Positions 23,709 through 27,575 of a stretch of DNA of 27,575 bases are shown here, piece after piece; position 1 is the stretch's first letter; each line of letters begins with the position of its first letter. A program made the translations under genes and the position numbers. Source of the stretch: Clostridia bacterium (GTDB taxonomy: Bacteria; Bacillota_A; Clostridia; Christensenellales; Aristaeellaceae); the NCBI GenBank assembly GCA_017938785.1, contig JAGBAU010000250.1, forward strand, positions 1-27,575, in the 5' to 3' direction. The notes under the pieces are model-generated. The model was not told where the DNA came from. It ran no database searches and saw only the letters and a program-made list of their open reading frames with translations.

Positions 23709-25160
23709 TTACTCTTGGGTGAGCGTGCGGCGCACATCCGCCTTCCACGCGTCTCGTATTTCGTTTCTTTCGGATTCAGTCAGTTTCGCTTCATAGGTTT
23801 TGCCCTGCGCACTGCGCGCCGGAATGCTTTCAAAATCCTTGAAAACGCCGGTTTTTACGCCGCCAATGTAGGCAGCGCCCAGTGCGGAAAGCTCGCTGGC
23901 GGGTGCGCATTTGATGGTGCAGTCGGCATAATCCGCCTGCATCTGCATCAGGATGGCGTTTCGGGTTGCGCCGCCGTCAGCAAAGAGCTGACCGGCTGCG
24001 TGTCCGCTCTCCTTCTGCATGATTTCCAGGATATCCGCATCCTGCTGGGCGATGGAAGCCAGAGCTGCATAGGCAATATGCGCCTTGGTGGTGCCCCGGC
24101 TCATGCCGCACAGGATGGCGCGGGCGTCGGAATCGAAGTAGGGTGCGCCCAGACCTGCGAAGGCGGGAATCAGATTCACACCCTGCGCATTTTCAACCGC
24201 AGCAGCCAGTTCCTCGATCTGATTGGGGCTTTCAAACATGCCCAGGGTATCACACAGCCACACGAGGGTATCGCCGGAACAGGTAACATTGCCCTCCAGC
24301 GCATAGCTGGTCTTTCCCTCCGCAGAGAATGCGACCGATGCAGACAAGCCTTCCCGGGAGATGACGGGCGCATCGCCCACGTTCATCATCACGGAAGAAC
24401 CTGTGCCGTAGGTTGCCTTGGCCATGCCCGGCTTGTGGCAACCCTGGCCGTAGAGCGCAGCATGGCTGTCGCCCAGCACGCCGGTGACGGTCATGCCCTT
24501 GTAGCTGCCGAAAATATCATCCGCATGGAGGATGCTTTCGGGCATCATGCACTTGGGGATGCCGAAGAGTTTCAATAAGCCATCATCCCAGGCAAGCTTT
24601 TCCAGATCCATCAGCTGGGTACGGCTGGCATTGGTGGTATCGGTCAGGTGGTTTCCTGTCATGCGGTAAACCAGGTAACTGTCGATGGTGCCCAGCTTCA
24701 ATTCGCCCTTTTCGGCGCGGCGCAGGATTTCCGGATTCTCCTGGAAGAGCGCGCGCAGCTTGCCTGCCGGAAAATACGGCGAAAGCGTGAGACCGGTGAC
24801 TTTGTGAATATGCTCGGCATGCTCCGCCAGTTCACGGCACGCAGCTTCTCCGCGCACATCCTGCCATACGATGGCCGGGCATACGGGTTCGCCAGTTGCC
24901 GCATCCCACACAACGGTGGTTTCACGCTGATTGGAGATGGCGATGCAGGCGATATCCTCGCTGCGCATGCCCGCAGAGACCTCGGCAATGATGGTTTCCA
25001 CATTCCGCCAGATCTCCGCAGCATCGTGCTCCACACGCCCCGGCGCAGGATAATACTGCTTATGGGGCAGGGATGCGCGGCGAACGATCGCACCGCTTTC
25101 ATCCACCAGGAAGGCCTTGCTGGCGGAGGTGCTCTGGTCGATGGCGACTATGTACTTCAT
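23709..25160 (-). CDS. FGGY-family kinase, glycerol-kinase-like
   Basis: A 483-residue two-domain ATP-dependent kinase. Closest in plan to glycerol kinase: A-I-D-Q-S-T-S phosphate loop, S-N-Q-R79-E80-T-T, A-I-V-W99-Q, S-P-Y-F, G-D-S-H-A-A, T-Y-G-T-G and L-F-A-D-G-G-A. The residues that bind glycerol (Arg, Glu, Trp, Asp) are kept, but the region G-T-G-S-S-V differs from the usual G-T-G-C-F. Together with the isomerase and transketolase neighbours, this suggests a short ketose or ketose-like substrate rather than glycerol. Its ATG overlaps the transketolase stop (ATGA), so the two are translationally coupled. Confidence 0.85.
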   Translation of the reverse strand: MKYIVAIDQSTSASKAFLVDESGAIVRRASLPHKQYYPAPGRVEHDAAEIWRNVETIIAEVSAGMRSEDIACIAISNQRETTVVWDAATGEPVCPAIVWQDVRGEAACRELAEHAEHIHKVTGLTLSPYFPAGKLRALFQENPEILRRAEKGELKLGTIDSYLVYRMTGNHLTDTTNASRTQLMDLEKLAWDDGLLKLFGIPKCMMPESILHADDIFGSYKGMTVTGVLGDSHAALYGQGCHKPGMAKATYGTGSSVMMNVGDAPVISREGLSASVAFSAEGKTSYALEGNVTCSGDTLVWLCDTLGMFESPNQIEELAAAVENAQGVNLIPAFAGLGAPYFDSDARAILCGMSRGTTKAHIAYAALASIAQQDADILEIMQKESGHAAGQLFADGGATRNAILMQMQADYADCTIKCAPASELSALGAAYIGGVKTGVFKDFESIPARSAQGKTYEAKLTESERNEIRDAWKADVRRTLTQE

Positions 25161-26077
25161 TTGAGCAGTTCCTCCACCTTGGCGGCAATGCCGTCCGGGG
25201 TCAGGCCGTAATGTTCAAACACTTCCTTGTTGGTGCCGCTGTAGAGGTATTCATCCGGCAGGCCCAGGATCTTCATCTTCACGGGCTTCTGCTGGCAGAT
25301 GACCTCTGCAACCGCTGCGCCCAGACCGCCGCACACGCTGTGCTCCTCAACGGTGACGATCGCACCGGTTTCGGCCACTGCGAGCACGGCCTCCACATCC
25401 AGGGGCTTGATGGTATGCATGTCGATCACGCGCACATGGATACCCTTTTCGGCCAGCTTTTCCGCTGCCTTCAGGGACGGATACACCATTTCGCCGCAGG
25501 CGATGATGGCTGCGTCCTTGCCATCCTTGAGCACATTCGCTTTTCCGATCTCATAGGGTGCGTCCTCGGGATAGATATCCTCCACCGCGCCGCGGCCCAT
25601 GCGGACGTATGCGGGTTCAGTGGATTTGGCCAGCGCCTTGGTCATAGCGACGGCCTGGTTGGCGTCCGCAGGTATGATCACCTGCAGCCCCGGGACCGCG
25701 CGCATGAAAGCCACATCCTGCACCGCATGGTGGGTGCCGCCCAATGCGCCGTAGCTCACGCCGCCGGAAACGCCGATGATCTTCACGTTGGTGTGGGAGT
25801 ATGCTACATCCACCTTCACCTGTTCAGCGGAGCGGGTGGACTAGAAGCTGGCGGGGCCGCAGACAAAGGGACTCAGGCCCGTACAGGCAAGGCCCGCAGC
25901 AATGCCCACGGCGTCCTGTTCGGCAATGCCGCATTCCACATACTGCTGAGGCAGTTCCTTCACAAAATCGTTCAGGGTTACGCTGCCGCGGCTGTCGGTG
26001 GCCAGGGCGAAGATGCGCTTATCCTGCTTTGCCAGTTCCAGCAGGGTTTCAGTAAATGCTTTGCGTGCAGCTTTCAT
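25157..26077 (-). pseudogene. Transketolase C-terminal subunit, interrupted by an in-frame TAG
   Basis: The pyrimidine-binding half of a split transketolase, about 306 residues if read through. Before the stop: F-A-L-A-T-D-S-R-G and E-C-G-I-A-E-Q, the catalytic Glu motif, up to G-P-A-S-F. Then TAG at 25843-25841. The same frame continues S-T-R-S-A-E-Q-V-K-V-D-V-A-Y-S and G-G-T-H-H-A-V-Q-D through to a normal C-terminus. Homologues have Tyr or Leu where the TAG lies, one base from TAC or TTG. No frameshift is present and no ribosome site supports a restart at GTG 25819. It overlaps both neighbours by ATGA. It is either a fresh nonsense mutation, a base-call error or a read-through codon. Confidence 0.8.
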
Positions 26078-26871
26078 GCCCAGTCAACCCCCTTTACGCC
26101 CAGCGCCTCGTAGGCCTCGAGCATTTGTTCCTCAGTGGGCACATGGTGGTGCCACTCGGCCTTGTTCTCTGCAAAGGGCAGACCCTTGCCCTTGACAGTG
26201 TGCATGATCAGGCAATGGGGCTTGCCGTTGTTCTGCACGTTATCAAAGTAAGAACACAGCTGCTCCATATTGTTGCCGTCTACCTCGGTCACATCCCAGC
26301 CGAAGGCAGACCACTTGGCTGCGAAATCCTCCAGGGCCATGACGTCCTCGGTGGAGCCGCTGATCTGCAGGCCGTTTCTGTCGATGATGGCAAAGAGGTT
26401 GTCCAGCTTGTAGTTTGCGCCGGCCATGGCGGCTTCCCAAACGGAGCCTTCCGCCTGTTCGCCGTCGCCCATGACCACAAACACGCGGCCATCCTTGCCC
26501 TGGCGGCGCTCGCCGATGGCCATGCCTACGCCGATGGGCAGGCCGTGGCCCAATGCGCCGGTGGACATTTCAACGCCGTTTACCTTGTTGTTGGGGTGAC
26601 CGATCAGAGGACTGCCTGCGCAGGAGAAGGTGCGCAGGTCTTCCTTCGGAAAATAGCCCTTGTCGGCCAGGATGGCCCAATAGCCCTCGGTGGAGTGGCC
26701 CTTGCTGAGCAGGAAGTGGTCGGCATCGTTCATCACATGATAGAACAGGCAGGTGAGCACATCCAGGCAGCTCATTGCGCCGCCGGTATGGCCGGCCTTG
26801 GCGCGGGTGATCATGGTCACTGCATCCGCGCGGCGCTCATTTGCAATTTGTTGAAGTTTGATAGCATCCAT
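26074..26871 (-). CDS. Transketolase N-terminal (TPP-binding) subunit
   Basis: The thiamine-pyrophosphate-binding half of a split transketolase, 265 residues. H28 (G-H-T-G-G), H59 (K-G-H-S) and H109 (A-L-G-H-G-L) are the usual active-site histidines, and G135-D-G-E...N166 is the TPP/metal motif. It moves a two-carbon ketol unit together with the downstream C-terminal subunit, with which it overlaps by ATGA. The ATG at 26871 follows GGGAGG; the longer frame to 26964 overlaps the permease and is rejected. Split transketolases of this kind occur in pentose and specialised sugar operons. Confidence 0.92.
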   Translation of the reverse strand: MDAIKLQQIANERRADAVTMITRAKAGHTGGAMSCLDVLTCLFYHVMNDADHFLLSKGHSTEGYWAILADKGYFPKEDLRTFSCAGSPLIGHPNNKVNGVEMSTGALGHGLPIGVGMAIGERRQGKDGRVFVVMGDGEQAEGSVWEAAMAGANYKLDNLFAIIDRNGLQISGSTEDVMALEDFAAKWSAFGWDVTEVDGNNMEQLCSYFDNVQNNGKPHCLIMHTVKGKGLPFAENKAEWHHHVPTEEQMLEAYEALGVKGVDWA

Positions 26872-26893
26872 AGTATTGTTCCTCCCAATGGGA

Positions 26894-27575
26894 TTACTTG
26901 GAACGGGCAGCCAGGGCCGCCTTCTTCTGCAGATCCTTCTGCACCAGGTCGATGACGACGGCAACGATAATTACGATGCCCTTGATAACCATCTGCCAGA
27001 AGGAGGATACGCCCATCATAATCATGCCGTCGTTGAGTACGTTGATCACCAGGATACCGACGATGGTGCCGCCGATGCTGCCCAGGCCGCCGGACATGGA
27101 GGTACCGCCCAGAACAACGGAGGCAATGGCGTTCATTTCCCAGGATTCACCGGTAGCCGGATGGGCTGCACGCAGCTGGCTGGTCATGATGATACCGGAC
27201 AGGGCTGCGCAGAATGCAGAGAACACATATACGAACATCTTGACCTTTTTGATCTTGATGCCGGACAGGGTGGCTGCGCGCTCATTGCCGCCAACGGCGT
27301 AGATCTGGTTGCCCAGCGGAGTCTTCTTCATGATGAAGGCTGCGATGGCGGCCATCACCAGGAAAATCACGATGGAATAAGGTACATCGATGCCCGGAAT
27401 GGTGCCGGAACCGATCAGATCAAAGCCCAGGTTACCCTTGGCTGCATCGCCGAAGAGGTTCGGGAAGGTTGCGCCACCGTTGCGCAGCATGGCAGCGCCG
27501 CGGCAGATGTACATGGTACCCAGGGTGGCAATGAATGCGGGTACATTCATGTGGGCAATCAGGAAGCCGGAGAAC
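26894..27575 (-). CDS. RbsC-type sugar ABC transporter permease (5' part outside window)
   Basis: The C-terminal 227 residues of a ribose-family (Carbohydrate Uptake Transporter 2) permease. It shows V-P-x-F-I-A-T-L-G, several membrane helices, the cytoplasmic loop G-G-N-E-R-A-A-T-L-S-G-I that meets the ATPase, and G-G-T-S-M-S-G-G-L-G-S-I-G-G-T. The start lies beyond the right edge. It stops 22 nt before the transketolase N gene, which ties import to this pathway. The ATPase and binding protein are presumably upstream, outside the window. Confidence 0.92.
   Translation of the reverse strand, partial: FSGFLIAHMNVPAFIATLGTMYICRGAAMLRNGGATFPNLFGDAAKGNLGFDLIGSGTIPGIDVPYSIVIFLVMAAIAAFIMKKTPLGNQIYAVGGNERAATLSGIKIKKVKMFVYVFSAFCAALSGIIMTSQLRAAHPATGESWEMNAIASVVLGGTSMSGGLGSIGGTIVGILVINVLNDGMIMMGVSSFWQMVIKGIVIIVAVVIDLVQKDLQKKAALAARSK

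Noticed and set aside
22132..23796. 554-codon frame antisense to the isomerase
   Set aside because: Same codon-bias effect; the sense frame is a clear enzyme in an operon.
25157..25819. Independent gene starting at the GTG after the TAG
   Set aside because: There is no Shine-Dalgarno before 25819, and it would lack the catalytic Glu half of the domain.

Overview
The window looks like a chromosomal segment from a spore-forming Clostridia-type Firmicute. The grounds are the rpsF-ssb-rpsR operon order, strong AGGAGG-type ribosome binding sites, a DUF4363-type protein, a sigma-K-like promoter in front of a very Cys-rich protein, and several multi-domain c-di-GMP and surface proteins. Most coding DNA is clearly GC-rich by eye; the 3.8-6.6 kb stretch is visibly AT-richer. 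Assignment below class level is not possible from this sequence alone.

Layout. 1-3.7 kb (+): end of a DUF4363-like gene, tadA, then argG and argH (last two steps of arginine synthesis). A sigma-A promoter and a possible three-way-junction RNA leader precede argG. 3.8-6.6 kb (-): a secreted alkaline phosphatase followed by a YibE/F membrane protein. 6.6-7.9 kb (-): rpsF-ssb-rpsR with its own promoter and a hairpin leader. 8.0-8.5 kb (-): a Cys/His-rich small protein behind a sigma-K-like promoter. 8.66-9.68 kb (-): a zinc alcohol/polyol dehydrogenase. 10.0-16.1 kb (+): a c-di-GMP region with a membrane GGDEF-GGDEF-EAL protein, an unrecognised protein with an internal duplication, a 27-residue membrane peptide whose Shine-Dalgarno is buried in a hairpin, a membrane HD-GYP phosphodiesterase and a DUF5317 membrane protein. 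16.1-20.9 kb (-): one 1586-residue secreted multi-domain protein. 21.0-27.6 kb (-): a sugar operon, read right to left: RbsC-type ABC permease (cut by the window edge), split transketolase N and C subunits, FGGY kinase, L-fucose-isomerase-like enzyme, SDR dehydrogenase and FucU/RbsD mutarotase.

How the genes work together. The sugar operon reads as import, anomer interconversion, aldose-to-ketose isomerisation, phosphorylation and two-carbon transfer by a two-subunit transketolase. The substrate is not evident; D-apiose-like and sulfosugar-like routes that use split transketolases are the closest known precedents, and neither fits fully. The transketolase C subunit carries a single in-frame TAG in an otherwise continuous reading frame. 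None of the 24 genes seen here ends in TAG (13 TAA, 11 TGA), which makes this codon worth checking. The c-di-GMP region pairs synthesis (GGDEF) with two kinds of hydrolase (EAL, HD-GYP).

Most other long open frames lie antisense to these genes and are discarded as shadows of the GC-rich codon bias.
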